From the NCBI RefSeq assembly GCF_004368785.1, contig NZ_SODM01000002.1:558001-622000 (forward strand): a stretch of DNA of 64,000 nt, written 5' to 3'. Every line of letters begins with the position of its first letter. Position 1 is the stretch's first letter. Positions 33,970-42,480 of this stretch are shown here, piece after piece. The stretch is from Flavobacterium sp. 270 (GTDB lineage: Bacteria; Bacteroidota; Bacteroidia; Flavobacteriales; Flavobacteriaceae). The translations under genes and the position numbers were made by a program. Below the pieces are notes generated by a model. The model searched no databases. It was given only the letters and a program-made list of their open reading frames with translations, and was not told the DNA's origin.

Positions 33970-35868
33970 ATGAGCGACGCTTTAAAACACGAATGTGGTA
34001 TAGCCTTAGTTAGACTTCTTAAACCGCTTGAATATTACAAAGAAAAATACGGAACGGCTTTTTATGGGATGCAAAAAATGTATCTTATGATGGAAAAACA
34101 GCACAACCGTGGTCAGGATGGTGCTGGTTTTGCAAGCATCAAACTAGATGTAGAACCTGGACAACGCTATATTAGCCGTGTACGTTCTAATCACGCACAA
34201 CCGATACAAGATGTTTTTAAGCAAATCAATGATCGCATCAATGAAGAATTGAGCGCACGTCCTGAACTTGCAGACGACATGACAAAACTAAAAGCTGAAA
34301 TTCCTTATATTGGAGAATTGTTTTTAGGACATGTTCGTTACGGAACTTTCGGAAAAAACAGCATCGAGAGTGTTCACCCATTTTTACGTCAAAGTAACTG
34401 GATGCACCGCAACTTGATTTTGGCGGGTAACTTTAACATGACGAATGTTAAAGAACTTTTCGAAAATCTGGTTGAACTTGGACAACATCCGAAAGAAATG
34501 GCAGATACGGTTACGGTAATGGAAAAAATTGGTCACTTTTTGGATAAAGAAGTAATGCAATTATACCAAGACTGTAAAGCCGAAGGTTATTCTAAAAGAG
34601 AAGCTTCGCCAGTAATTGCAGAAAGATTGGATATTGCAAAAATATTAACCCGTTCTGCTAAAAATTTAGATGGAGGTTATGCAATGGCTGGATTATTAGG
34701 TCATGGTGATGCTTTTGTCTTTAGAGATCCAGCCGGAATTCGTCCAGCTTATTTCTATCAGGATGACGAAGTAGTTGTAGTGGCTTCTGAACGTCCTGTA
34801 ATACAAACTGTATTTAATGTAGCTTTTGAAGATGTTAAAGAAATTGACCCGGGAAATGCTTTGATTATCAAAAAAAGCGGCAAAGTTTCGATGGAGCAAA
34901 TTCTTGAACCTACTGTAAAAAAAGCTTGTTCTTTTGAAAGAATTTATTTCTCTAGAGGAAGTGACGCAGAAATTTATCAAGAACGTAAAGATTTAGGAAA
35001 ACTAATTTTACCTGCAGTTCTTAAATCAATTGATAGTGATACAGACAATACTGTTTTCTCTTATATTCCGAATACTGCGGAAACTTCATTTTATGGTTTG
35101 GTTGAAGCGGCTCAGGATTTCCTGAATCAGCGTAAAAACAATTATATCTTAGAAAACAGAAATACACTTACTGCCGAAACTTTACAGGAATTATTAGCAG
35201 TAAAAATTCGTACTGAGAAAGTTGCTATTAAAGATGCTAAACTTAGAACTTTTATTACAGAAGACAGTAGCCGTGACGATTTAGTTGCTCACGTTTATGA
35301 TGTTACTTATGGAGTAATCAAACCAACAGATAACTTAGTTATTATTGACGATAGTATTGTTCGTGGTACAACTCTTAAAATGAGCATTATAAAAATGATG
35401 GATCGTTTAAAACCTAAACGTATTGTAATCGTTTCATCGGCGCCACAAATTCGTTATCCTGATTGCTACGGAATCGATATGGCAAAATTAGAAGGTCTTG
35501 TTGCTTTTAGAGCAGCTTTGGCTTTATTAAAAGAAAGAAACTTATATCATATAGTAGACGAAGTTTATGCAAAATGTAAAGCACAGGAAAATTTCCAAGA
35601 CAGCGATGTTGTGAATTATGTTACTGCAATCTACGATCAGTTTACTCCAGAAGAGATTTCAGATAAAATTGCAGAAATGCTTAGCTCACCAGAAATTAAC
35701 GCCGAAGTAAAAATCATTTTCCAAAAAGTAGAAGATTTGCATATCGCATGTCCGAAAAATTTAGGTGATTGGTATTTTACGGGCGATTATCCTACACCAG
35801 GTGGAAATCGTGTCGTAAATAGAGCATTTATGAACTTTTATGAAGGAAAAGACGCTCGAGCTTATTAA
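33970..35868 (+). CDS. Amidophosphoribosyltransferase (PurF family, long form)
   Basis: 632 residues, longer than the about 500 of E. coli PurF. The N-terminal nucleophile Cys9 follows a short propeptide (MSDALKHE), so it must be cleaved or the start trimmed for Ntn activity. The glutaminase motifs QHNRGQDGAGF and HVRYGTFG are present. The PRPP-binding motif LVIIDDSIVRGTTLKMSIIK is intact in the phosphoribosyltransferase half. Extra length lies between the two halves and in a C-terminal tail of about 110 residues. It makes phosphoribosylamine from PRPP and glutamine, or a paralogue does so elsewhere and this is a lineage-specific relative. Confidence 0.85.
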   Translation: MSDALKHECGIALVRLLKPLEYYKEKYGTAFYGMQKMYLMMEKQHNRGQDGAGFASIKLDVEPGQRYISRVRSNHAQPIQDVFKQINDRINEELSARPELADDMTKLKAEIPYIGELFLGHVRYGTFGKNSIESVHPFLRQSNWMHRNLILAGNFNMTNVKELFENLVELGQHPKEMADTVTVMEKIGHFLDKEVMQLYQDCKAEGYSKREASPVIAERLDIAKILTRSAKNLDGGYAMAGLLGHGDAFVFRDPAGIRPAYFYQDDEVVVVASERPVIQTVFNVAFEDVKEIDPGNALIIKKSGKVSMEQILEPTVKKACSFERIYFSRGSDAEIYQERKDLGKLILPAVLKSIDSDTDNTVFSYIPNTAETSFYGLVEAAQDFLNQRKNNYILENRNTLTAETLQELLAVKIRTEKVAIKDAKLRTFITEDSSRDDLVAHVYDVTYGVIKPTDNLVIIDDSIVRGTTLKMSIIKMMDRLKPKRIVIVSSAPQIRYPDCYGIDMAKLEGLVAFRAALALLKERNLYHIVDEVYAKCKAQENFQDSDVVNYVTAIYDQFTPEEISDKIAEMLSSPEINAEVKIIFQKVEDLHIACPKNLGDWYFTGDYPTPGGNRVVNRAFMNFYEGKDARAY

Positions 35869-35932
35869 AAAAGTATTAACAAAAGGTTAATTTGTGCATT
35901 TCATCGGTTTTTTTTACCGTTCATCCTATATG

Positions 35933-35964
35933 TTTGGTAAAAATGAAAAGCTATGATACTTTTG
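35933..35964 (+). promoter_or_regulatory. Promoter of RNA array unit 1
   Basis: TTTG at 35933-35936 and TACTTTTG at 35957-35964 with 20-bp spacing, the full Bacteroidota consensus. The -7 box ends 4 bp before the first stem of the RNA. Units 2 and 3 have TACATTTA at exactly the same place (36142-36149 and 36327-36334). Confidence 0.75.
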
Positions 35965-35968
35965 GAAA

Positions 35969-36039
35969 ACCATAACATTAGTAGGTTAAGTTTATGGTAG
36001 ATTTGGGGCAAAAAGGGTGGAAGAAATTCCACCTTTTTT
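35969..36039 (+). ncRNA. Structured small RNA, tandem unit 1 of 3
   Basis: Stem 1 is ACCATAA (35969-35975) with TTATGGT (35992-35998) around the loop CATTAGTAGGTTAAGT. A conserved single-stranded AGATTTGGGGC follows. A terminator stem GGTGGAA/TTCCACC with TTTTTT ends the unit. It has its own promoter, so a discrete RNA of about 70 nt is expected. A match to a known flavobacterial RNA motif (for example Flavo-1) is possible but could not be checked. Confidence 0.75.
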
Positions 36040-36153
36040 ATTGGAATAAACTCAAGTATTTCTAAAGCAACAAATTATAATCTCTTCGTCGGATATATTT
36101 GCAATTCGTCTATAAAGTTTTTTTAATAATTATAACTGCCATACATTTACTAA

Positions 36154-36224
36154 ACCATAACATTAGTAGGTTAAGTTTATGGTAGATTTGGGGCAAAAAA
36201 GGTGGAAGAGATTTCACCTTTTTT
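36154..36224 (+). ncRNA. Structured small RNA, tandem unit 2 of 3
   Basis: Same core as unit 1, exactly 185 bp later. The terminator stem reads GGTGGAA/TTTCACC: the one change turns a G-C pair into G-U and keeps the helix. The -7-like box TACATTTA is at 36142-36149. Confidence 0.75.
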
Positions 36225-36338
36225 ATTGGAATAAATCCAAATAATTCTATCTCGATAATTTATCTTCTCTTTGTCGAATATATTTACCATTCATCTAAAA
36301 AGTTTTTTTGCTAATTATATCTATCGTACATTTACTAA

Positions 36339-36409
36339 ACCATAACATTAGTAGGTTAAGTTTATGGTAGATTTGGGGCAAAAAAGGTGGAAGAGATTCC
36401 GCCTTTTTT
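36339..36409 (+). ncRNA. Structured small RNA, tandem unit 3 of 3
   Basis: Same core, again exactly 185 bp later. The terminator stem reads GGTGGAA/TTCCGCC, where the change turns T-A into T-G and again preserves pairing. The -7-like box TACATTTA is at 36327-36334. Confidence 0.75.
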
Positions 36410-36471
36410 ATTTTCTTTAAAGAGAAAAGAACATAGATTATAGAATATAGACAAAATATAAAGGCACAAAA

Positions 36472-36500
36472 AAAGACGAGCACTTTAGGCACTCGTCTTT
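36472..36500 (-). terminator. Terminator after sodA
   Basis: AAAGACGAG / CTCGTCTTT stem, followed by a T-run on the minus strand, 26 bp after the sodA stop. Confidence 0.85.
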
Positions 36501-36525
36501 ATTCTATTTTCTTTACTCTATTTTC

Positions 36526-37137
36526 TTATTTGTCTAAAGCAAATCTTCTTGCAACTTCTGTCCAGTTAATTACACTAAAGAAAGCTTCAATATAATCTGG
36601 TCTTCTGTTTTGGTAGTTTAAGTAGTAAGCGTGTTCCCAAACATCCATTCCTAAGATTGGAGTTCCACCATTACCAGCAACTTCTGGCATTAATGGATTA
36701 TCTTGATTTGGAGTTCCTACAACTTCTAATTTTCCACCTTTTTGAACAACTAACCAAGCCCATCCAGAACCGAATTGTGTTGCACCAGCTTTAGCAAATT
36801 TTGCTTTAAACTCTTCAAAAGTTCCAAAAGAAGACTCAATTGCTGCCAACAAATCTCCTGTTGGTAATCCTCCACCGTTTGGAGACATTACTGTCCAGAA
36901 TAAGTTGTGGTTGTAAAAACCACCACCATTGTTACGAACTGCTGCGTTTGATTTATCTAAGTTTATTAAGATGTTTTCGATTGTTTTACCTTCTAAATCT
37001 GTTCCTGCAATCGCTGCATTTAGATTTGTCGTGTAAGCATTATGATGTTTTGTATGGTGGATTTCCATTGTACGTGCATCAATATGTGGTTCTAATGCAT
37101 CATATGCATAAGGTAATTGTGGTAATTCAAAAGCCAT
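36526..37137 (-). CDS. Superoxide dismutase, Fe/Mn family
   Basis: 203 residues, full length. Metal ligands are visible: His in [20 protein letters not shown] (positions 27 and about 75 region), Asp and His in [20 protein letters not shown]. It converts superoxide to oxygen and peroxide; no signal peptide, so it is cytoplasmic. Fe and Mn forms cannot be told apart with certainty here. It is monocistronic with a strong terminator, downstream of the RNA array on the opposite strand. Confidence 0.95.
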   Translation of the reverse strand: MAFELPQLPYAYDALEPHIDARTMEIHHTKHHNAYTTNLNAAIAGTDLEGKTIENILINLDKSNAAVRNNGGGFYNHNLFWTVMSPNGGGLPTGDLLAAIESSFGTFEEFKAKFAKAGATQFGSGWAWLVVQKGGKLEVVGTPNQDNPLMPEVAGNGGTPILGMDVWEHAYYLNYQNRRPDYIEAFFSVINWTEVARRFALDK

Positions 37138-37274
37138 GATATATAATTTTATGGTTTATAATAATTTATCCCAAATTTAAACATTTAACTTTGGAATAGA
37201 AAATACTATTTCGTTATAATTCAATTTAATTAATTGATAATTTAGCTTTTTAAGATTTAAATACTTGTAAATCT

Positions 37275-37901
37275 TTATTTTCCGTTAAAAGTTGTCATTG
37301 TATTTTCTAATCCTGCAGTACCAAAATTTCTGATAATTTCTGCTGAGACTTCTAAACGTTCCGGCAATTTTGCTTTTTCTTCTTCATCCCAATCACCTAA
37401 AACATAATCTACTTGCTGTCCTTTTTTAAACTGATCGCTGATTCCGAATCTAAAACGGGTATAGTTTTGTGTATTTAAAATCAGATTAATGTTTTTTAAT
37501 CCGTTGTGTCCGCCATCGCTTCCTTTTGGTTTAATACGGATAGTTCCAAACGAAAGATTCAAATCGTCTGTAATTACCAAAATATTTTCTAATGGAATAT
37601 TTTCTTTATCCATCCAATATTTTACAGCTTTACCGCTTAAATTCATGTAGGTGTTTGGTTTTAAAAGAAAAAAAGTTCTTCCTTTAAATTTATATTCAGC
37701 AAGCGCACCTAGTTTTACGGTTTCAAAAGAAAGGCTTTCTTTTTTGGCTAAAAAATCTAAAACCTTAAAACCTATGTTATGTCTTGTGTTTACGTATTCT
37801 GCACCAATGTTACCTAATCCTACAATTAAATATTTTTTCATATAATCTGTGTTCTCTTCTTTTTCTGTTGATGAAAACAGTTTAGTTATCCATTTTATCA
37901 T
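37275..37901 (-). CDS. pth: Peptidyl-tRNA hydrolase
   Basis: 208 residues. After a short lineage-specific extension (about 20 residues; a Met at residue 21 is an alternative start) the protein shows YLIVGLGNIGAEYVNTRHNI with the catalytic His, FLLKPNTYMNLSGKAV, and KPKGSDGGHNGLKNINLILN. It releases tRNA from stalled peptidyl-tRNA. It is next to rplY, the common bacterial neighbour, with a 320-bp gap filled by repeats. Confidence 0.95.
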   Translation of the reverse strand: MIKWITKLFSSTEKEENTDYMKKYLIVGLGNIGAEYVNTRHNIGFKVLDFLAKKESLSFETVKLGALAEYKFKGRTFFLLKPNTYMNLSGKAVKYWMDKENIPLENILVITDDLNLSFGTIRIKPKGSDGGHNGLKNINLILNTQNYTRFRFGISDQFKKGQQVDYVLGDWDEEEKAKLPERLEVSAEIIRNFGTAGLENTMTTFNGK

Positions 37902-37974
37902 ATCGCAAAAATAAGGTTAATTAGGTAATTTGGCAATTGGATAATTAGATAATTTGAAAATGTGACAATTAGAC

Positions 37975-38100
37975 AATTGTTACTGGTCTTGGCTTAACCG
38001 CAATCCCGAAGTCTCGGGACGTAAGGATTTACGCATGGGACGTAAAAAAATCTCCCGCGGATTTTGGAGATTGAGCAGATTTTAATTTTATTATTTAGAC
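37975..38100. repeat. Repeat-filled gap between pth and rplY
   Basis: Contains CCCGAAGTCTCGGGAC (near 38005), a short palindrome of the type seen in the tRNA remnant, the repeated word GGACGTAA (twice), and TCTCCCGCGGATTTTGGAGA. The flanking 37905-37980 is a run of repeated AATTxGxxAATT words. No gene seen. Confidence 0.55.
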
Positions 38101-38170
38101 GAGGACAGATATCCACAAGAAACTCCACAAAGAAAATAAACTTTAGCACCTCAGAAACTTAGAACCTTAA

Positions 38171-38204
38171 AAAAAAAGCCCCAATCGTAAGATTGAGGCT
38201 TTTT
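38171..38204 (-). terminator. Terminator after rplY
   Basis: AAAGCCCCAATC gtaa GATTGAGGCTTTTT, one wobble pair; T-run on the minus strand, 21 bp after the stop. Confidence 0.85.
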
Positions 38205-38224
38205 GTATTGTGTTTTGAAAAAAA

Positions 38225-38836
38225 TTATTTTTTCTTTCCTTTTGCAGGAGCTTTTGCAGCTTTTGCAGCTTCTTGAGCAGCTTTCATAGCAGCACGAGAA
38301 ATTCTTACTTGAGCAACAACAGTGTTGTCTGGGTGCATGATTTTGTACTCTGGTTTACCAACTTTAGTAACGTACAATTTGTTACCCATTTCAAGTGGAG
38401 TAATGTCAGCTTCAACGAAATCAGGAAGATTTGCTGGTAAAGCTTTAACTTTTAATTTACGTGTGTTAAGACGTAAAACACCACCTGCAAGAACACCTTT
38501 AGATGTACCAACAACTTTTACTGGAACTTCCATAGTGATTTCTTTGTCATCAAATAATTGAAAGAAGTCAATGTGTAAAATTTTGTCTGAAACTGGGTGT
38601 ACTTGGATATCTTGCAAAATTGCATTGAATGATTTTCCTTTTCCAAGCTCAATCACAACTGTGTGTGCGTTTGGAGTGTAAACTAAGCTTTTGAACGCTG
38701 CTGCGTCTGCCGAGAAGTGTACTGCTTGATTTCCTCCGTATAACACGCAAGGAACCGCTCCAGCATTACGTAAGGCTTTAGTTGACACTTTGCCCACGCT
38801 TTCTCTTTCTGATCCTTTAATTGTAATCGATTTCAT
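38225..38836 (-). CDS. rplY: 50S ribosomal protein L25/general stress protein Ctc
   Basis: 203 residues, the long (TL5/Ctc) form. The N-terminal L25 domain ([20 protein letters not shown], then [10 protein letters not shown]) binds 5S rRNA. A C-terminal beta domain and an Ala/Lys-rich tail ([20 protein letters not shown]) follow. It sits 72 bp downstream of prs, a common bacterial pairing. Confidence 0.96.
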   Translation of the reverse strand: MKSITIKGSERESVGKVSTKALRNAGAVPCVLYGGNQAVHFSADAAAFKSLVYTPNAHTVVIELGKGKSFNAILQDIQVHPVSDKILHIDFFQLFDDKEITMEVPVKVVGTSKGVLAGGVLRLNTRKLKVKALPANLPDFVEADITPLEMGNKLYVTKVGKPEYKIMHPDNTVVAQVRISRAAMKAAQEAAKAAKAPAKGKKK

Positions 38837-38908
38837 TGTAAAAAAATATAGTTATTAATAAATATTCTAATTCTTATTGTAGTGAGATTGCTTCGTTTCT
38901 CGCAATTA

Positions 38909-39850
38909 CTACATTATAAATTTTCCACTAATGGAATTGTTGTGGTGCACCATGTGCATAACTTCTGCAAAAAGAGGCGCACAACTCACCACTTTTATTT
39001 TCTTAGATTCTCTCTTTAACGGGATAGAATCTGTTACGATTAATTCGCTTAATTTCGAATTCTCGATTTTTTCGTAGGCTCCACCAGAAAGTATAGCGTG
39101 TGTACAAATTGCTCTCACACTTAACGCTCCTTTTTCGATCATTAAGTCTGCCGCTTTTGCTAACGTTCCTCCTGTATCGATCATGTCGTCTACTAATATT
39201 ACGTTACGGCCTTTTACTTCACCAATCAGCTCCATAGTATCGATAACGTTGGCTGCTTTTCTTTGTTTGTAACAGATTACTACATCTGATTCTAAAAACT
39301 TCGAGTAAGCATATGCTCTTTTTGAACCTCCCATATCTGGAGATGCAATTGTCAAATTGTCTAATTTTAAACTTTCTACGTATGGTAAAAAGATTGTAGA
39401 TGCAAATAAATGATCTACCGGTTTTTCGAAAAACCCCTGGATTTGATCTGCGTGTAAATCCATTGTCATAACTCTTGTCGCTCCGGCAGCATCTAATAAA
39501 TTAGCTACTAATTTTGCTCCAATCGGAACTCTTGGTTTGTCTTTTCTATCCTGTCTTGCCCAACCGAAGTATGGCATAACAGCTGTAATATGTCTTGCTG
39601 ATGCGCGTTTTGCTGCATCAATCATTAACAACAATTCCATCAAATTATCTGCTGTTGGAAAAGTTGAACATACGATAAAAACACGTAATCCTCTAATTGA
39701 CTCTTCATATGACGGCTGGAATTCTCCATCGCTATATGTTGACATTGTTACTTTCCCTAACGGAATTCCGTAATCTGCAGCGATTTTCTCTGCAAGATAA
39801 ACACTTTGTGAACACGCAAAAATTTTAGCTTCTGGTTCTAGGTGCGACAT
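38909..39850 (-). CDS. prs: Ribose-phosphate pyrophosphokinase
   Basis: 313 residues from the ATG at 39850 (MSHLEPEAKIFACSQSVYLA); an 18-codon extension to 39904 is open but falls outside the family's usual start. The ATP-binding YFGWARQDRKDKPRVPIGAK and the PRPP-binding loop VILVDDMIDTGGTLAKAADL are intact. It makes PRPP from ribose 5-phosphate and ATP for nucleotide synthesis. It is followed by rplY. Confidence 0.95.
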   Translation of the reverse strand: MSHLEPEAKIFACSQSVYLAEKIAADYGIPLGKVTMSTYSDGEFQPSYEESIRGLRVFIVCSTFPTADNLMELLLMIDAAKRASARHITAVMPYFGWARQDRKDKPRVPIGAKLVANLLDAAGATRVMTMDLHADQIQGFFEKPVDHLFASTIFLPYVESLKLDNLTIASPDMGGSKRAYAYSKFLESDVVICYKQRKAANVIDTMELIGEVKGRNVILVDDMIDTGGTLAKAADLMIEKGALSVRAICTHAILSGGAYEKIENSKLSELIVTDSIPLKRESKKIKVVSCAPLFAEVMHMVHHNNSISGKFIM

Positions 39851-39975
39851 TATAATTTGTTGTTTTGTAGTTAGTTGTGTGTGCGCCGTTTTAACGAGCT
39901 GCAAATTTAGAAAATTTATCCAACACTGAAAGGAAAAATTTAAGTATTTTTAGTAGAATTTTTAATTTTATTTTT

Positions 39976-39983
39976 TACATTTG
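39976..39983 (+). promoter_or_regulatory. -7 box, probably of tRNA-Leu
   Basis: TACATTTG (TAnnTTTG) lies 87 bp before the tRNA-Leu; the tRNA is the only gene it faces. Confidence 0.5.
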
Positions 39984-40070
39984 CACCGTGTTAAAGGAAT
40001 GACGCCATTTATGACATCATTCTATTGCGTTAAAATAATTGATTCAATCATTTATTTTTTCGTCTGCTAA

Positions 40071-40150
40071 GCCCGGATGGCGGAATTGGTAGACGCGCTG
40101 GTCTCAAACACCTGTGGGAAACCGTGCCGGTTCGACTCCGGCTCCGGGTA
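40071..40150 (+). tRNA. tRNA-Leu (CAA)
   Basis: Acceptor GCCCGGA pairs with TCCGGGT (one G-T pair), discriminator A. The anticodon loop CTCAAAC gives anticodon CAA for the UUG codon. The long variable arm marks it as Leu. The T-arm is GCCGG/CCGGC with TTCGACT. CCA is not encoded. Confidence 0.93.
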
Positions 40151-40152
40151 CA

Positions 40153-40182
40153 AAACCTCTTCTTAACGGAAGAGGTTTTTTT
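40153..40182 (+). terminator. Terminator after tRNA-Leu
   Basis: AAACCTCTTC ttaac GGAAGAGGTTTTTTT. Confidence 0.85.
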
Positions 40183-40360
40183 GGTTTTACAACATAATTA
40201 CCAAACTCTAAACTAATCCTTGACATGTGAATGTGTGGTTTTAAAATAGGATGTTTTGGCTGATTTGATGGTGCAACACGTCTTCTTTCATCTGTTGTGC
40301 CATTTGGTGTTTTACATTTTGGAACTGGTTCAATTACTTTAAGTTTTCCATACTAAAATG

Positions 40361-40380
40361 TTTTACGGAAAACCATATTC
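40361..40380. repeat. 20-bp sequence shared with 12618-12637
   Basis: TTTTACGGAAAACCATATTC, identical to the copy upstream of the deaminase gene. The surrounding gene-free stretch (40186-40581) is AT-rich and shows a GTTTTCC/GGAAAAC inverted pair but no gene. Confidence 0.7.
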
Positions 40381-40581
40381 ATACTTTAATTACAATTCCA
40401 ATAATGAATTTACCACAGCCAATAACCCGCACATGAGCTTTCATTTATAATTCATTTTGCTAAGATTTTATTTTAATTCTTAAATTTCAATTTATATTTG
40501 TTTTTTTAATCAACCATATCAATTTACATTACACAAAGTAATTATTCCTTGAATAGACATAATAATACTCATTAAAAATTA

Positions 40582-41712
40582 ATGAATCAAAAAAAAAATT
40601 ATTTCCCGAATCTTAACGGCTTACGATTTATTGCCGCTTTTCTTGTAATTATTCATCACATTGAGCAATTTAAATTTATTTCAAATTTAGATAGTTTTTG
40701 GAATCTACCATTTATTAAAATAACAGGAAAACTTGGAGTAATTTTATTTTTTGTTTTAAGTGGTTTTTTAATAACCTATCTTTTATTAGCTGAGGAAAAT
40801 TCTATTAAAACAATAAGTATTCGAAAGTTTTATATTAGACGAATTCTACGAATTTGGCCTTTATATTTTTTAATAATAATTTTAGCTTTTCTAGTTCTTC
40901 CTAATATTACTTTATTTACTTTACCCGGTTTTGGAAAAGAAGTTATTTATAATCATTTGCTATTAAAATTATTTCTGTATGCCATCTTTTTTCCAAATTT
41001 AGTACTATCTATGTTAGGAGTTGTGCCATATGCCTCGCATACATGGTCAATTGGAACTGAGGAACAATTTTATTTAGTATGGCCAGTGCTAATAAAGTAT
41101 TTGAAAAAATACCGAATTTATTTAATGCTTTTAATAATAAGTTGTTATCTACTTATTGATAAATTTTTGAATACTACCTATTCAGATTTTTTACCATATA
41201 AAGTAGTAATTAGGGATTTTTGGTTAACTTTCAATATTGATTGTATGGCCATAGGTGGTTTTTTTGCTGTTTTATTAAGTCAAAACAATCGTTTACTTTC
41301 TATCTTATTAAATAGAAATCTTTTCTATTTAATCACGATAACTACGCTTATACTTATAGCTAAAGGCGTGTATCTTCCTTATTTGCACTATGAATTCTAT
41401 TCTTTATTATTTGGCACAATTATTTTAAATTTTGCAGCCAATGATAAAATAAAGATTTCACTTGAGAATAATTTTTTAAACTATCTGGGAAATATTTCTT
41501 ATGGCTTATATATGTATCATCCGATGATTATTATACTAACATTAGCGATTTGTAAATCTTTGAATTTAATAACAAACTGGTATATATATCCTTTAACTTT
41601 TGTTTTGACTTTTCTCTTGGCTCATATTTCATATAAATATTATGAAAAATATTTTCTTAAATATAAAATTAAATTTTCTAATATTTTAAGTGGTAGTAAA
41701 ATTACCGAATAA
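40582..41712 (+). CDS. Acyltransferase 3 family membrane protein (OafA/YrhL-like)
   Basis: 376 residues with about ten membrane helices. The family start LNGLRFIAAFLVIIHHIEQF places the catalytic His in the first helix; SGFLITYLLLAEE and the arginine-rich loop RKFYIRRILRIWPLYFLIII follow. Members move acyl groups, usually acetyl, onto surface polysaccharides. The gene is clearly more AT-rich than its neighbours and stands alone after a tRNA, which suggests acquisition, but no mobility gene is near. The acceptor is unknown. Confidence 0.88.
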   Translation: MNQKKNYFPNLNGLRFIAAFLVIIHHIEQFKFISNLDSFWNLPFIKITGKLGVILFFVLSGFLITYLLLAEENSIKTISIRKFYIRRILRIWPLYFLIIILAFLVLPNITLFTLPGFGKEVIYNHLLLKLFLYAIFFPNLVLSMLGVVPYASHTWSIGTEEQFYLVWPVLIKYLKKYRIYLMLLIISCYLLIDKFLNTTYSDFLPYKVVIRDFWLTFNIDCMAIGGFFAVLLSQNNRLLSILLNRNLFYLITITTLILIAKGVYLPYLHYEFYSLLFGTIILNFAANDKIKISLENNFLNYLGNISYGLYMYHPMIIILTLAICKSLNLITNWYIYPLTFVLTFLLAHISYKYYEKYFLKYKIKFSNILSGSKITE

Positions 41713-41767
41713 CAAATATTCACTTGTTTTCAATATTTCAAATCATTATCATAATTCTTGTCATTTT

Positions 41768-42226
41768 TTAAATTTCACAACTCGCATTATGCAAAACAGG
41801 AAAATTACAAGAATTAGCAATAAAACACAATTGATTTGCTTTTGTATGCAATTCCAAAGCCAATTCAATTTTATCTGAATCCGCAATTACAACTTTTGGA
41901 TTTAATCGGACTTCTGTAAAACGACCGCTTCCGTCTGAATTTACTTCTAATGTTGCTTCAGCATCATCAGAATATTCTAAAACTTCAATTCCGTTTTGAG
42001 AACATACATATAAATACGACATCATGTGGCAGGAAACTATACTACTCAACAATAAATCTTCAGGATTATACAATTCTGGATCGCCTTTGAAAGCTTTTGC
42101 TGCGGAAATATTTAAAAGTGGTTTTCCTTCAATTTTGATTTGATGGGTTTTGCTGTAGAATCTTTTTGTTGATTCTATCTGACTTTTGGAAGTCCAGTTT
42201 AATTGTGTTTTGAATAAGTGCTTCAT
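41768..42226 (-). CDS. OsmC family protein
   Basis: 152 residues. The reactive Cys pair of the OsmC/Ohr fold appears as LSSIVSCHMMSYLYVCS and IANSCNFPVLHN. The GDPELYNPEDLLLSS segment is characteristic. Members reduce organic hydroperoxides with thiols or serve related stress roles. It is monocistronic in a convergent position to the acyltransferase. Confidence 0.9.
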   Translation of the reverse strand: MKHLFKTQLNWTSKSQIESTKRFYSKTHQIKIEGKPLLNISAAKAFKGDPELYNPEDLLLSSIVSCHMMSYLYVCSQNGIEVLEYSDDAEATLEVNSDGSGRFTEVRLNPKVVIADSDKIELALELHTKANQLCFIANSCNFPVLHNASCEI

Positions 42227-42261
42227 TTCGCTAAGTTAAGATTTATACTGAAACGAGTTGA

Positions 42262-42390
42262 TCTCGCAAAGTCGCAGAGACGCAAAGTTTATTCTATTTA
42301 TTGTCATTCTGAGGAACGAAGAATCTTCATTCTTCGTTCCTCAGAATGACAAACTTTATGGCTAATTAAAAAACTTTGCGACTTTGCGAA
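42262..42390. repeat. Nested inverted repeats: outer 'cgcaaagtcgcag', inner perfect 24-bp palindrome
   Basis: Outer arms CTCGCAAAGTCGCAGAGACG (left) and AAACTTTGCGACTTTGCGA (right) enclose a perfect hairpin at 42301-42352. Its 24-bp stem begins TTGTCATTCTGAGGAACGAA around a CTTC loop. One element appears inserted in the other. Half-copies of the inner family lie at 9895 and 10093. Confidence 0.8.
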
Positions 42391-42403
42391 CAATTTTACC
42401 CAT

Positions 42404-42438
42404 AAAAAAACCTCAAAAGCATTACACTTTCGAGGTTT
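42404..42438 (-). terminator. Terminator after the mutarotase gene
   Basis: AAACCTCGAAAG / CTTTTGAGGTTTTTTT read on the minus strand, 43 bp after the stop codon; the end of the arabinose operon. Confidence 0.85.
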
Positions 42439-42480
42439 CTTCAGAGAATTAGAACTAACTAAACAAAGTTCTAAAAGAAT

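Noticed and set aside
35969..36409. Three regularly spaced repeats could be a CRISPR-like array
   Set aside because: The repeat is about 71 nt with a terminator hairpin and promoter box, the spacers (114 bp) are homologous to each other, and there are no cas genes.
36295..36492. 65-aa frame on the minus strand across RNA unit 3
   Set aside because: It overlaps the conserved RNA core and terminators and has no recognisable protein features; the repeat structure explains the sequence.
40186..41712. Genomic island inserted at tRNA-Leu
   Set aside because: The acyltransferase is AT-rich and follows a tRNA, but there is no integrase and no duplicated tRNA end downstream.
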